Assembly: GCF_020921035.1 (NCBI RefSeq)
Contig: NC_063155.1
Location: forward strand, 9,533,001 to 9,597,000
Origin: Rhodamnia argentea
Lineage: Eukaryota; Streptophyta; Magnoliopsida; Myrtales; Myrtaceae
DNA length: 64,000 nucleotides
Direction: 5' to 3'
Positions within the stretch are counted from its first letter, which is position 1. Each line of letters starts with the position of its first letter. This document shows positions 34,446-49,084 of this stretch, piece by piece. The notes below the pieces were generated by a model, which saw only the letters and a list, made by a program, of their open reading frames with translations, had not been told where the DNA came from and ran no database searches. The position numbers were made by a program, and so were the translations under genes.

Positions 34446-35745
34446 TCACATAAAGATATGTAATTTGGAGCGGTCGATTCTTGGACCCCTCATCACACAA
34501 TCGACATCGTTCGATCTTCCGAAACTTACTCATTTGGAAATCGCAGATGCTTACGACGACCACGGAACATGAGCCATCACTTATGTCGAGAGAATCGGAC
34601 AATCACGGTCGCGAGTAATGCGGCCCGGGCCATTTAAGTCAAAAAGTGGCGGCACTAGGAATCGGTCTTGGTTGAGACAGGGTCTCGAGTTTGATTGACA
34701 TATGTAAAGAGGGCCATGAACATCAATGAGAAAGCTAGTCATAAACAGATGATGTTGGAGCTATGATAAGGATGGTACGATGTTGAGAATAATTTCTTAT
34801 AGCGGGAAGACTTGGTTGATCAAGATTGACCACTGTATGGCAACTAGAAGTTGAGTGCTTACCCCTATTTAAGTGCTTAAGTCAATGCCAAAAACAAAAC
34901 AAAAGAAAAATCTGAAAAGTAATTACCATAGTTGTTGCTGATAAGTAATAAACACTCCAAGTTAAAAGGAGATCGGTTCCGAGGCGGATAGATTCCACAT
35001 TATAAGAAATTATAAAAAGTTCAAATATGTTATTCTAAATGCACAAAAAAAAAATTGCTCAAGTTAGCACCAATCTTGTTAGAACAAACAACGTCCACAT
35101 CAGCTTTTCGGCTAAAATTAGCCCGAATGATTATAATAGTAAATCGTTACAAAGTTTAGGACGAAATTGATCAAATTAAAAAGTTTAGAACTGAATTGAC
35201 GTATGTATAACAGGTTTATAGATTTTTTTATAATTATCTCGGACTTAGAACCTACCCGTCAATTCTCGATTTTTGGACCCGGCATTTAACTAAACTAGCT
35301 GGTTCGTTGTATACCTGAAACCTACCCTTTTTTTTCGATTTATTTAATAGTATAATTATTATCATATGAAAAAGTAGTTGGAGAACTCAACCGGTCAAGG
35401 TCAGTTCCCCCTGTTCTTTTTTTGCTGGGGAACCTACCCAGTCCCTGGCGTCAATAGGACTAGAACCGGCCAGTTAGGTCGGTTCGTTTCGATTTTCGGA
35501 TTAAACCGGGACCGTTGCTTGGAGGGATGCAGTTGACACGACATTATTCTCAAAACACGACATTATTCTCGTTCATATGAATTACTCGTCATCCGCGTTA
35601 ATACACAGTTGTCCAGAAAAATCGAAAAAATAAATGAGTAATGAAAGTAGAGATTCGGGGATAATTCGGATGGATAGTCCATTCCTTGAAAATAAATAAG
35701 TAATCAACGTAGAGATTCGGTGTTCATCCCTCCCAATCTAATTGT
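34446..35745. other. Intergenic region with repeat fragments
   Basis: Contains a partial family-2 arm (about 35040-35250), a CCGG-rich fragment (about 35390-35510) and a short duplication of ATAAATRAGTAATSAA...AGAGATTCGG near 35632 and 35694. No gene was recognised. Confidence 0.4.
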
Positions 35746-35752
35746 AAAGATG

Positions 35753-36062
35753 TCATCGGACTCGCATTGCTACACCACAAGGCTCGCCTTTTTTTCCTTT
35801 GGAAAAGCGCGTCAAGGGTACTCTAATGTCATTTGCTGGGAGCGAGGTGAAAGCCGACACCTTCACCAGGGAACATCCCCGAGACGGAGCTTCAAGTTTG
35901 ATCCCGTCATCAAAATTGCATTGCTACACCACAAAGCTCGCCTTTTTTTTTTATCCTCGAAAAGGGTGTTGAGAGTTCTCTGACACCATTTGTTAAGAGC
36001 GAGGCAGAAAGTGACATTTTCACCCAGAGAGATCGTCAAATGAGAATTTCAAGTCTGATCTC
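35753..36062 (+). repeat. Tandem duplication, two units of ~154 bp
   Basis: Unit 1 (35753-35906) and unit 2 (35907-about 36062) share GCATTGCTACACCACAARGC, then TCGCCTTTTTTT, GTCATTTGCTGGGAGCGAGG versus CACCATTTGTTAAGAGCGAG, and a common end TTCAAGTTTGATCCCGTCA versus TTCAAGTCTGATCTCGTCA. Identity is about 75-80% by eye, so it is not recent. No function is apparent. Confidence 0.75.
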
Positions 36063-36760
36063 GTCAACAAATTCAGTTGAACTCATATTCATTCAGAAAT
36101 TTAAGCCAGTGAGTTAGATAACAACTAAGATGTATCAATCGATTCACATCACATCAATTCTCCGAACTCACATGTGCATCTCAATAAAAATATTCCAATT
36201 CTCTCGATTCGATTGGTCCAAACGAACGCATGCAAATCGCACTATCCATATGCATAGGGCACGACAACGCCAACGAGGTTGCAGGTGTGGCTTTTACCCT
36301 CCGCCGAAGATGTCGTAATTCGAACACCGAATCCGTCGACGTTTTGTTGCTCCGCCTCCTTAGCCTTCGCTTCTTTTTTCCCCTCACAATGAAGAAGCAG
36401 TTCAATGTCGAACCCGGACTGACTCGTAGATGCACGCAGATCATCTCGTCCATTCTGTGTCGACCAGAATTCTTATCCAAGGCGACAATAACAGTCCTTG
36501 ACCTATATCATCCGAATACAAAATCAAGGCATCCAAATCAAAGTTTGATCTGTTATCATACTATATATTGTGGAACGTGGTGAATTCAGGATACAGCGGC
36601 GAGTAAACTTCCGACCGCACGTCGTGTCTCCGCATTTAATATCTCGCGGGGAGAGACTTCCCAATTTCTAGCGCATTATCGGGCCTCATCATTCCAAATC
36701 GTCGGTCTTCACATTGAAATAAATAGTTAGAATTAAGAATCTTATAATTGGCTTTATCTT
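36063..36760. other. Intergenic region, nothing recognised
   Basis: A 117-codon plus frame (36230-36583) overlaps a 99-codon minus frame. Neither resembles a known protein or has splice context, so no gene is called. Confidence 0.35.
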
Positions 36761-37210
36761 AGGAAAAATTTTAAATAAGGATCCGAAATGTCCTTATTTT
36801 CTTAAATAAGAGCTTGAAATGAACTTTAATCCAAATAAAAACATAAACTAGTATAACAATTTCAAATAAGAGCTTGACTAAGGTATCGCATCAAGGGCAT
36901 TTTTATCATTTAGTATTTTGATTTGTTTTTCTTTATTTTTTTTTTCCTTTTTTCTGTTTTTTATTAATTTAAAAAAGTTCAATAAAAACACACACAAAAA
37001 AGTACAAACAAACAGGTGCGGGAGGGCTGTCGTCCCACCACTAGTGGAGCGTCAGCTTGGCCCTCGCAGAACTGGGAGAGGGCCGGCGACCCTCGACCAG
37101 ATCAGGGCGAGGTCCGGCGACCGTTGCCTAGGTACGACGGAGGGGCATGGCCCTCAACCAGACCTGTGCGAGGGCCGCCGGTCTTCGGCCACTCTTATTT
37201 GAAATAATGG
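36761..37210. mobile_element. Inverted-repeat element, family 1, possibly truncated at right
   Basis: It starts AGGAAAAATTTTAAATAAGG with mini-repeats (TTAAATAAGAGCTTGAAATG), the internal ATCAAGGGCATTTTTATCAT and a T-rich tract. A GC-rich core at 37015-37190 contains repeated CCGGCGA and GAGGG phrases, followed by TCTTATTTGAAATAATGGG. The outer right mini-repeats seen in its relatives are missing. Confidence 0.6.
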
Positions 37211-37369
37211 GAACTTCGGGTATTTATAGGAGAAAATGATTTGGAATTTTTCCTTCTGTCGCAAGAAGATAAGATATTTAATGCGGGAAGCTGCTCGTAT
37301 CAGTCCTCTTCTTGAGGTGCAAGTGCAACCAACCACCCCTTTGACCTTCTTCAGTGAAATAATCTTTCG

Positions 37370-37735
37370 GCCATGCCGTCGCTATCAGAGTCGTCGACGA
37401 CCGAGCCGAAGCCCTCGCGGCGAGCAATCCCTCCTCCGTACGTGTCACCGAGTCGCAGATCTCCACTTCGACGGCTCGCCTCCGCTTCTAGAAGCTCGTT
37501 CCAGGGTAAGCACTCGCCGTCATGTTCACATATAACGAGTAGTGGATGGCGAACCTGTGGGCTCAGCGGCGAAGCGTCTCGCAAACCGCCAAACACCTGG
37601 CGGTCGCGGTTGCTTTTCGGACTCGCGAGCTTCGAATCTGCGGAGGAAGGAGGCGGAGATTAAGACTCGGCGGGCGTCGGAGCTTCTCGAGCTCGGGCGC
37701 GCTTTGATCGGAGGCGGAAACTTTGGTAGCTGACG
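37370..37735 (+). other. GC-rich open stretch upstream of the first CRK gene, coding status unclear
   Basis: A plus-strand ATG at 37373 opens a Ser/Pro/Arg-rich peptide (SESSTTEPKPSRRAIPPPYV, later SPLRRLASASRSSFQG) up to a GGTAAGC donor-like site at about 37505. A second open stretch at 37545-37733 ends EIKTRRASELLELGRALIGG. The composition is gene-like but I recognise no family. It may be a gene fragment, a short unknown gene, or the leader of the CRK gene that starts at 37904. Confidence 0.25.
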
Positions 37736-37903
37736 CTTTTTGAAAGTTGCGGAGCTCGAACACGAGAGAAACCGATGCGATAATCGGTTTTCACTCCTCT
37801 GCATTTTCTCGATAATCAGTCTGATTGGATACTTGTTGAAGCGAACGCAGCTCCCGGAACATTCTCCGGCGGATTTGCCTCGGAACGAGTTTGAAGCTGT
37901 GAA

Positions 37904-40993
<3,090 letters not shown>

Positions 40994-42373
40994 AATAGTC
41001 TTTTCAGTGGGAATCACCCGAGCCAGCGGAGGCGATGTAACTTTCAGACATGTGAGCAGGAGCACTATTTGGACCCCAACTGCACGTGATGATACGGGCA
41101 TATGGTCCTGTGAGAAGGATTGCAGGGAGTCCAATGGCCAGGAGTGCTCGAGGGTTTCTCAAACCCTGATCGGGAATCGGGATGAGGATATTTGGGCAGT
41201 GAGATGGGGCAATGATGCAGCTACTGTGCAAGAGATTGGAGAAGCTCTGGTGCATCGGTCATGTCTTATGCTAGCCTTTTCCTGCTTGGTGGAGTCGGAG
41301 GAAATAATGTACATATTCTCGTTCACTTATTTCCTTTGTCCTCCATTGTCGCTTAGTATTGCCAATTCCGCGTGGTTACTGGAGCTGGGACTCGTATGAA
41401 AAACAATAGCAACTGTGCAGTAGTTCATGACAGCCTCTTTTCATGTTCCTGTAATCTCAAAAGGAAAAGCAAAACCTCGAGATTCTGACCTTTTTTGTCG
41501 TAAATATTCTAATTAGCATTTCCGGTTTAGTTTTCTCCGAGTGACGGTGTCTTTTGCCATGATGGAGATAATTCTTGAAAGTATCCTGCTAGCATGACTA
41601 CGTGATAGGATCGCGGTAAAATGCCAAGCATAAGATTAAAGGTAAGTCTCGCCCTAATTGCTATATGTTTTTTGCCATTCATAATATTTGTGATTAAAAT
41701 CGCATCATTATACTATCACACTGTCAGCCTTTTAAATCCTTTCTTGAAACGATGATCTAGATAACTTGATGTACTTCTCAACTTTTTTTTCCTTCATATT
41801 TCTTGGTTATTTGCCGGGGAATTGACTTGGAATTCTTAACGCCCAGTATGATCCCGGGTCGAAGAAACAGCGTGAAAAGTTACTCTTTAGTTGATATTCT
41901 GTCATTTATTACTTGCAATTTGCTTCGGATGAATCCAGAAGTGGAGGATGATTAAGTTCATTATGGATAAGATCAAGTGGACACTAGTTAACTATTACAG
42001 CACTGACATTTGCAGAAATCATATGACCGAACCTCTTACTCCGTTTCAAGGTCCTGTGAAACTTTATTACTAGACACCGTCAAACCGTTTCCTAGTCTCT
42101 GCGGCAAAAAAGCAATCTGGGTCTCAGAGTTTCTGAGAGTCGTTCCCCTTCTGCATTAAGGATTTTCAGCCACCACCGGTATTACATAATGTTTCGACCA
42201 GCCTGCCGTACCCGACAGTCGACAACGGCCTCTTGTTAGAAGAGTCTCCCAATTACTATGGAAGCAAGTCTGCCAACAATGTAGTTCATAGCACACTCCA
42301 AATTTGTGCAACCAGTCAGAAAACATCGTTTTCATTTACAAGTAACACCTCTGTTTATGCACTTCCATAACAC

Positions 42374-42376
<3 letters not shown>
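40994..42376. other. Intergenic region between CRK copy 1 and GRXC1
   Basis: The first ~400 bp is probably the 3' UTR of CRK copy 1. A 130-codon plus frame at 41007-41399 has no family signature and is likely chance. The remainder is AT-rich with no recognised element. Confidence 0.4.

Positions 42377-42412
<36 letters not shown>
42377..42412. repeat. (TC)18 microsatellite in the likely 3' UTR of GRXC1
   Basis: Eighteen TC dinucleotides sit 37-72 bp past the stop of the minus-strand GRXC1 gene, so the transcript would carry (GA)18. Confidence 0.9.
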
Positions 42413-42415
<3 letters not shown>

Positions 42416-42448
42416 CTAAGGTAAGAAAAGAACTACCAGCGCTACGTT

Positions 42449-43943
42449 TTATTCCGAGTTGACAGCGCCAGCACTCCTAAGAAGAGGTATCAGTTGACCT
42501 GCCTGGTGTTTCTCGGTGACCGCTGCAATTGCAGGGAAAGCCAACATTAAAAGATAAGTCGTCAAGCAACACCCAGGTTGCATCTAACCTATACCAGCGG
42601 TTAAGAACTTACAATCGCAACCACCGATATGATTTCCCCCAATGAACACGTTTGGTACTGTTCTCAGCCCTGTCCAATTTGCCAAAGCCGATTGAACGAC
42701 CGCTCCATCACCTTCAAAAAGGAGATTCAGATGGTCGAATAATGTAATGTCAAAGAAATCATTTTCCACTTGAGTTCTTCAACTTGTAGATAAGGATAAA
42801 GCGATAATTTGCACAATCAGGGACATATCAACTAATTCTAGTTCGAAACATCTTTAAAAAGTTAGCTGGTTGGTACCCGGAACTATATTCCCACATGACC
42901 CCCCTCGTCAAAAGAACTAAAAGATACAGGTCCTTGGGGCTAATTGAGCATCTACGGGGAGAGTCTTAACAGGCTTTTACGCAGGAATAGAACACCAAGC
43001 TAGCAACTCCACCCAAAATGGCATCGTTGCCGACAAAAGTTGCCTCCAAATAGCCAAAATTCTCCTAGGCTCAAGACTATATTCAGGCCGGTTCGTACTC
43101 AGCTCAAGATTATATGCAGGCAATTCAAGAGGCTAGGAGATACTCACTTTCCTTGTCCAGCTCGATGACTTTGTAACTTGCCCCGAGCTGTGTCAACAGC
43201 TGCTTGACCCTCTTGCAGTAGCCACAATAAGTTTTGCTGCACAGGAAGCACAAGGTCAAAGAATTGAGACCACTCTCTGCTTGTGACGCTACAAGCAACC
43301 TCAAAACTCTCACGTTGAACAGCCACTTTGGGTTCTGCTACAATGAAGTTCTAACACGACACGGCACTAATATCCGGCGACAGTTATTTCTTCGATCCGC
43401 CAGCAATTTTTGCATTACACACGGTAGCTTAGCGTTGATGACTTTGCATTATCAATTCAGTAACTGGCACATGGATCGTAGAGAAATCCACGGCCACAAA
43501 CAACTGATTCTAAACCCATCGAAAGTGCTAGCTTTTTCCCCCAATTCATTCTTCCAAGATCAGTTAATAAATACCCTCCCGTGCATCAATTTGCACATCT
43601 GAGCTCTCTGATTCAACCAACGAGCCCGATTCTATGGTTCCGATTCATCGGCCAATACAAATTTGTCCGCCATTGGACTCGGAGCGAATCGCCGCAAAGG
43701 ACACTGAGCGAGACTCGACAATCAAAACTCGGCCGTTCCAGAGAAGCAGATCGCCGATCGACGAGCACGTGGAGTTGCGAATGTACGGGGAAAGGGGGGA
43801 GAGCAGGGAGAGAGAAAGGGTGGAACGATTGACCTGAACACGACGACAGAAGTTGAGGAGACGATCTCCTTCGCCTTGTCCATGGCGATCTCGAGCTCTT
43901 CCTTGCTCGCGCCGCCGCTCGAGGAACTGAAGATCGACCCCAT
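42449..43943 (-). CDS. GRXC1: CGYC-type glutaredoxin, GRXC1
   Basis: Four exons on the minus strand: 43943-43834, 43236-43148, 42711-42613 and 42522-42449. They give 123 residues in frame. It begins MGSIFSSSSGGASKEELEIA and has the active site SKTYCGYCKRVKQLLTQLG, the substrate-binding TVPNVFIGGNHIGGCD and the C-terminal LIPLLRSAGAVNSE. Class I glutaredoxins reduce disulphides and glutathionylated proteins with glutathione. The CGYC subtype (GRXC1) is also known to hold a [2Fe-2S] cluster at a dimer interface. Intron phases and the SDG junction between exons 2 and 3 match Arabidopsis GRXC1 as I recall it. A Gly at residue 2 (MGS) could be myristoylated; that is inference. The active site is only visible once the AG acceptor splits the first Ser codon. 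Confidence 0.95.
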
Positions 43944-44699
43944 TTCTCTTCCAAGATCTTCGCTCGTCTTCGATCAACCTGGTTCTGAACACCATCGAGG
44001 AGATTGGACGTCATTTTTATAAATTAAAAAAAGGCCCTCGGGGCAGGACTTTTGAGCAAATACGTACAATCTGTGGGGGTCTCCTGAAAATTTCCCAGAA
44101 TGATTGGGTCCAAGTTTTTAAGTAACAAGCACCTTTCGAAAAATATAATAATAGAACCTTGGACCTAAGCAAGTCCCAAAACTACCGTCCGAACTCAAGA
44201 AACGTAAAATTCGGGAATATTTTCTATGACGAAAGGAAGAAAAAAAAATTGTTTGCTATTGTTGGATAGGCTCGTATAGCAATGACTCACGCCTAAAAGA
44301 GTCATCGGAGCTTCGATTCCTACGTTGTTGACACGTGCTTTGCACAACGCTTGTTAACCAGTTTGCCCGCGACGTAACAAACGCCTTTTGAAAAATATAA
44401 TAATAGAAGCTCAATTAAGAGCGAGCTCGACCTCAAATCAAATTTAAAACAGAGTGAATCTCGCCGTAATCGTCCGATCAAGCCCGAGGCAGTCTCGAGA
44501 AGCCCGTTGGGTTTTGGTTGAGAGAGAAGAGAGCTTTTACTTCAACCGCTCCTGGTGTAGTGCACGGCTCACGTGCTGCAAATGGATATTGATGCATTCA
44601 TTCATACCGGAGGTTTCGCATTGAGAATTGTGTTATACCAGTAAGATGTCACATATGCATAAACAAATATGTATGTGCGTTGTAAAATTATTTATAAAA
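43944..44699. other. Intergenic: promoter side of GRXC1
   Basis: The leader of GRXC1 and its promoter. From about 44040 onwards only short AT-rich repeat-like phrases (AAAATATAATAATAGAA occurs near 44140 and 44391). No gene was recognised. Confidence 0.4.
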
Positions 44700-45265
44700 A
44701 AAAATTTAAATAAAGACCTGAAGTGCTTTTATTTTCTCAAATAACGTCTGAAGTGGTCATGTTAGTCTAAAAAAAAAGGGTTGACCACCTTAGCCGATCA
44801 AGGGCATTTTCGTCCTTTAAGTTTTCTGATTTTTTTTTTTTTATTTTTTTTTCGTTCTCTTTTTATTTTTTATTTTTTTGTTCTTTTCCTCCTTTTTCAC
44901 CAGTGGCCTGTCTTAGGCAATGGCCAACCATTAGAGAGGGTCGGGCGAGGGCAAACCTTATCCTACCCCGGCAAGGCCTCCTCGATGGCCACAAGCGAGG
45001 GTCACAAGGGGCGAGAGCCATGACTTTGGCCGGCGGTAGTAAAGAAAAAAAAATGAGAAAAAAAAGGAAAACAAATCAAAAAAATAAAGGACGAAAATGT
45101 CCTTAAATAGCAAGTGAGGTCATACCCTTCTTTGATAATGACACGGCCACTTTAGGCTCTTTATTTAAAACAATGTCAACTTCAAGCCCTTATTTAAGAA
45201 AATAATAGCAAGTCGGACCCTTAATTGAAAAATCGTCCATTTTAAACCCTTATTTGAAATTTTCC
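44700..45265. mobile_element. Inverted-repeat element, family 1 (most complete copy)
   Basis: The left end is AAAATTTAAATAAAGACCTG with three AAATAA...GTGG mini-repeats. The right end is ...AAACCCTTATTTGAAATTTTCC with the inverse mini-repeats. Internal landmarks are ATCAAGGGCATTTTCGTCCT and its inverse AGGACGAAAATGTCCTTA, T-rich and A-rich tracts, and a GC-rich core at 44900-45030 with GGGCGAGGGC phrases. About 565 bp and non-coding. Confidence 0.75.
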
Positions 45266-45719
45266 TACAAAAAAGCTCTTAAACATATTGTATATCAATC
45301 AATTCAATCATAAACTTTTTAATAGTGCTAATTCAGCCCTAAAATTTTTTACAATTGTCAATTTAGTGCTTTCAATTAATTTTGGCCTAAAATCGCTAAT
45401 ATAAACTTTAGTCGTGTCACGTAAAATGGCCGTCATCCGGGGACGATGCCACATTGCTGTGTGTTTATATCGACTTTCCTTTTTCAACCCAAGGAACTAC
45501 ACTGCATTTTCCATTTTCGTTATCAAGAGGGAGATGGATGTGGATTGATGTGGCTATGTCACCAACAAAATTGGCACGCGTAGTGAAGGTCATATTGGTT
45601 TGTCCGTAATTGCATATTGGTAATAGTCAAAGTTTTTAAAGGTGTTGGTGATAATGAAATTTCCTTTGGACGGTAATAAGGCTCAACTTTATTCCCTCTC
45701 CGGAATTCCTTAAGTCTCG
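45266..45719. other. Intergenic region with a partial family-2 arm
   Basis: From 45275 to about 45440 the sequence follows the left arm of family 2 (AATTCAATCATAAACTTTTT, AATTTTGGCCTAAAATCGCT). No right arm follows directly. The rest is unassigned. Confidence 0.4.
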
Positions 45720-46150
45720 TTTAAGCCAATTTCATCTAAAAAGTCATAAACTTATTGTGCGTAGACTAATTTAGTCTCGAACCTTTTAATTCTGCCAATT
45801 TAGTCCTGAAATTTTAGACAATGTGTCAATTTATTCCTAAACCTTTTGAAAGTTTGTCAATTCCGTCCTAAACCTACTATTTGAATAATTGACCGGTAGG
45901 ACTACATTGACAAATCCTCAAAAGATTTAGTACTAAATTGGCATATTATCAAAATATTTAGGGAAAAATGACAAATCGTCAAAGAATTTGAGGACTAAAT
46001 TGGCAAATCATCAAAATGTTTAGGATTAAATTGACATATCGTCAAAATGTTTAGGGCCCACATTAACAAATCGTCAAAGAATTTTAGGACCAAATTGGCA
46101 CAATTAAAAAGTTTAGGATTAAATTGGCCCCGTATAATATATTTATGACT
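45720..46150. mobile_element. Family-2 foldback made of ~37-bp degenerate tandem units
   Basis: The left half carries units of the form CAATTTAGTCCTRAAMTTTT, the right half the inverse (AAATTGRCAWATCRTCAAAA then GTTTAGGATT). The right half holds about six such units between 45905 and 46125. The two halves should fold on each other. Non-coding. Confidence 0.6.
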
Positions 46151-46819
46151 TTCATGACAAAATTTTTCCTCGTTTTATTTTATTTTTGTGTCATTTTCCC
46201 TTTGAATTTGTCTACCTTTGAGCTTCTAGATTTTCACTATCCAGATTTCAAATTCATCGGTTTTTTGTTTTTTCTATGGGGAAAATGTTTCTCTTGCGGT
46301 CGCTTTTTCCTCCGTTACCTAACCATCTCATGGCGAAAAATTCAAGCGCTGCGAAATTTAACGTAAGTATGGTGGCTTCCTAATTCTTTTTACCATGGAT
46401 AAAAAGAATTACGTGATCTCGATGCCTAATTTTTCCGATCTTTTCGTTTTAGCCACTTTTTTTTTTGTGCATTTGACTCTATCGGTAAATTTATGATAAA
46501 TGTCGGTTTTTTACGTTACCATTGGTTTGAATTGGAATTACATGACAAAGATAGGTGAAAAGTATGCTTAAATTTTTTTTAAAATCGTAAATCTTGAAAT
46601 GTAGTTTTAGGCCTTCTATATCTATTTTATAAATTTTTGTTGAAACTATTGTTTATGTGGGCTTAAAGCTTTGAAAATCGGGGCATCTACAACTTTCCAT
46701 ATTTGGTGCGTGTGAGGTTAGAATCTTCGACGTTGACCAATTTGGTCGCGTGCGAATGATCGAAAATTGTTTTTTAACCAAGTTTTGATTGAGATATCCA
46801 CCACCAAACGAGATAATTA
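46151..46819. other. AT-rich intergenic region, nothing recognised
   Basis: T-rich sequence with an 80-codon chance frame at 46124-46366. No gene, RNA or element ends were recognised. Confidence 0.4.
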
Positions 46820-47380
46820 TTAAGAAATTTATAGATTTACAAATGTCAATTCGGTCCTTAAACTTTCGATTTGGCTTAATTAGTCCCAAACCTTATGATG
46901 ATTTGTCGTTGACGTACTTCTAACTAATTTTGGCACCGACGTGAACATCGATTGTCTTACACGGCAAGACACGCCTAGACAACGCCGACGTGGATAATTT
47001 TTGTAAATTTTTTTAATTGTTTATATTCTATATTTTTTGTTTTTCTTTTCTATTTTTTTTCTTTGTGGCCAGCCACCAGCAAGGACCTACAAGCCCTCGC
47101 ACGTGGCCAACAAGGGCCCTAGCAAGGGCTTCAACCCTAGCTGGCCACAATTGCAAACAAAAAGGAAAAAGATAGATTTTTTTAAAATTACAAAATCTGT
47201 CGGCGATGGTCGTGCAACATGGGACAATTTGCATCAACATCATCGATTTTCGGCCAAAGTTGGATAGTAGGACTATATTGATAAATTGTCAAAAAGTTTA
47301 GAACTAAATTGGTCACATTAAAAGGTCAATGACCGAATTAACATCCATATGATAAGTGTAGATAGGCTTTATTAAGTCTT
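46820..47380. mobile_element. Inverted-repeat element, family 2, with GC core
   Basis: The left arm (CAATTCGGTCCTTAAACTTT, TTAATTAGTCCCAAACCTTA) is matched by an inverted right arm (AAGTTTAGAACTAAATTGGT, GACCGAATTAACATC). The core at 47065-47155 has GTGGCCAGCCACCAGCAAGG near its start and CTAGCTGGCCACAATTG near its end, so the core itself is palindromic. Non-coding. Confidence 0.6.
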
Positions 47381-47399
47381 CCCACCATCAAACATTTGC

Positions 47400-48085
47400 A
47401 TTTTACTCCCGATCGCAAGAACGCAGTGCATATGATCCGCGGAATCATGCGAAACTTATATGATTTGATACTCCATGTGCTATGAAAAGCATGTAAGAGT
47501 TACCCCGTTCACTTCATGCTTGTAACTTTGTTGCATTGAGAATTTACTCTATTTTCCTAAGATTAGGTCCGACATTAATTATGAATGGGGATAGTCTCGT
47601 ATGAATTACCGTGTTACTACTGTGAAATTCTATGCGGCGTGATTCACAATTGGGATAGACAAGGATGAATAAATCTGAAGATGATAGTATCTTGTGTAGA
47701 CATCTCAAATTCTAACTCCGGGCCCGAAAACAAAAAGGTGCTCAATCATCTTCTCATATTTGGGAAGCACCTCGAGTCGATCTCGGATCGTTTGTCTTGT
47801 GATTTTCTGTATCCTAGGTACTATGAAAAAAACACGGAAGAGTTACCCGATCTCTTCGTGCTTGTAACTTCACTCCGCTGGGAATTTACTCGATTTTCCC
47901 GAGATTACCTCCTACATTAGCTATGAATAGAGACGTTCTTGTTCGAATTCCCCATGATCCTACAAGTTTTCAATCCGCGAAATTGCTTGTACGCGCGATC
48001 CACAATCAAGGTAGACCGAGGATAAATAAATTTAAGTAACATCAAATTCTAGATTCGAGCCCGAAAACAAAAAAATGCCCGACTA
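47400..48085 (+). repeat. Tandem duplication, two diverged units of ~340 bp
   Basis: Unit 1 (about 47400-47745) and unit 2 (about 47746-48085) share, in order and at a constant offset of 337-342 bp: CTATGAAAA...GAGTTACCC, CTTGTAACTT, GGGAATTTACTCGATTTTCC, CATTA...TATGAAT, a GATCCACAAT/GATTCACAAT block, GATAAATAAAT, and finally GAGCCCGAAAACAAAAA. Identity is roughly 70-75% by eye. No coding content. Confidence 0.7.
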
Positions 48086-48710
48086 TATTCTCAATCGTAA
48101 TAGATTTTAGATTACAGGGTATATAGGGTGAGTTTCAGATTATAGAAAATGGAAAATCGATTCCGACTGGGTAGGTTTCGGATCCGGAAGAAACTTGAAA
48201 TCACTCAACCTTGGCGTCGCGACGGTGATGGGGCCGGAGAAGTCAAAATGTGCACGCAAGAGAAATGAAGGGCCAAATGCATCATCCAAAGTCAAATGAA
48301 ACGTCCATGGGAATTACATGGTTGGCCCCGAACTGGTACAAAAAAGAGAATCTTCGGATGGACCGACCTTTATCCACCAAACCCACCATCACCGTGCAAT
48401 AGCGATTCATGCGTACCTCCATCTGAATTTAATGCCAGAGAATAATCGCAAATAAAAAAATAAAAAAAGACATCGACATCCACTTCCATCGCTCTCGTCC
48501 GGTCAGCCATGGAAGCTGTCGGAACATCGGTCCGTCTTCTTCAACCTCCGGATCGAGTCTGATCTCAACCACCGTCAACACACTATCTTGTCAGACTCGG
48601 AGAGTCTCCGAACCCCATCAATCGCGCCGTGTCAAACACTTCATTCCATTTCCACCCACTTTCTCTCTCTCTCCCCTCTTCATCTTCCTTTCGCCTGCTC
48701 GGTGCTGTAC

Positions 48711-48713
<3 letters not shown>

Positions 48714-48761
<48 letters not shown>

Positions 48762-48775
48762 AGGGAGGGAGGGAG
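48714..48775. repeat. (GA)n followed by (GGGA)n microsatellite
   Basis: About twenty GA units run directly into five GGGA units. The tract lies 510-570 bp before the start codon of CRK copy 2, in its likely promoter or leader. Confidence 0.9.
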
Positions 48776-49084
48776 AGAGAAAGGCGTCACTGCGGCAGCT
48801 TAGGGGACCTGGCATCGCCATGGCACTTTCCCAAGTTCTACTCTAGCGTAAAGAAGGTAAGGGTGGTGTGAGGATTGAGACCCAAAAGTCAAGCGTCAGT
48901 CTGTCACTCGCTTCCATTTCGACTTTCCAACTCCATCATTCCCTGTGTTAAAGAAAGATTTCTGCCCAGGTGGGTCAATCATCATCATCACGCAGCACAG
49001 CTCGTTCAAGAGCGCGCCGCAGACGGGAGAACACCTTCTCTCTCTTAACAGTAGAATCCACCAAGGCAAATAGTTGCTCCACTC

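Noticed and set aside
36181-36583. Overlapping frames of 99 and 117 codons near 36.3 kb
   Set aside because: Opposite strands, no motif, in a repeat-rich interval.
41007-41399. 130-codon plus-strand frame after CRK copy 1
   Set aside because: Begins just past the CRK stop and resembles nothing known; most likely 3' UTR.
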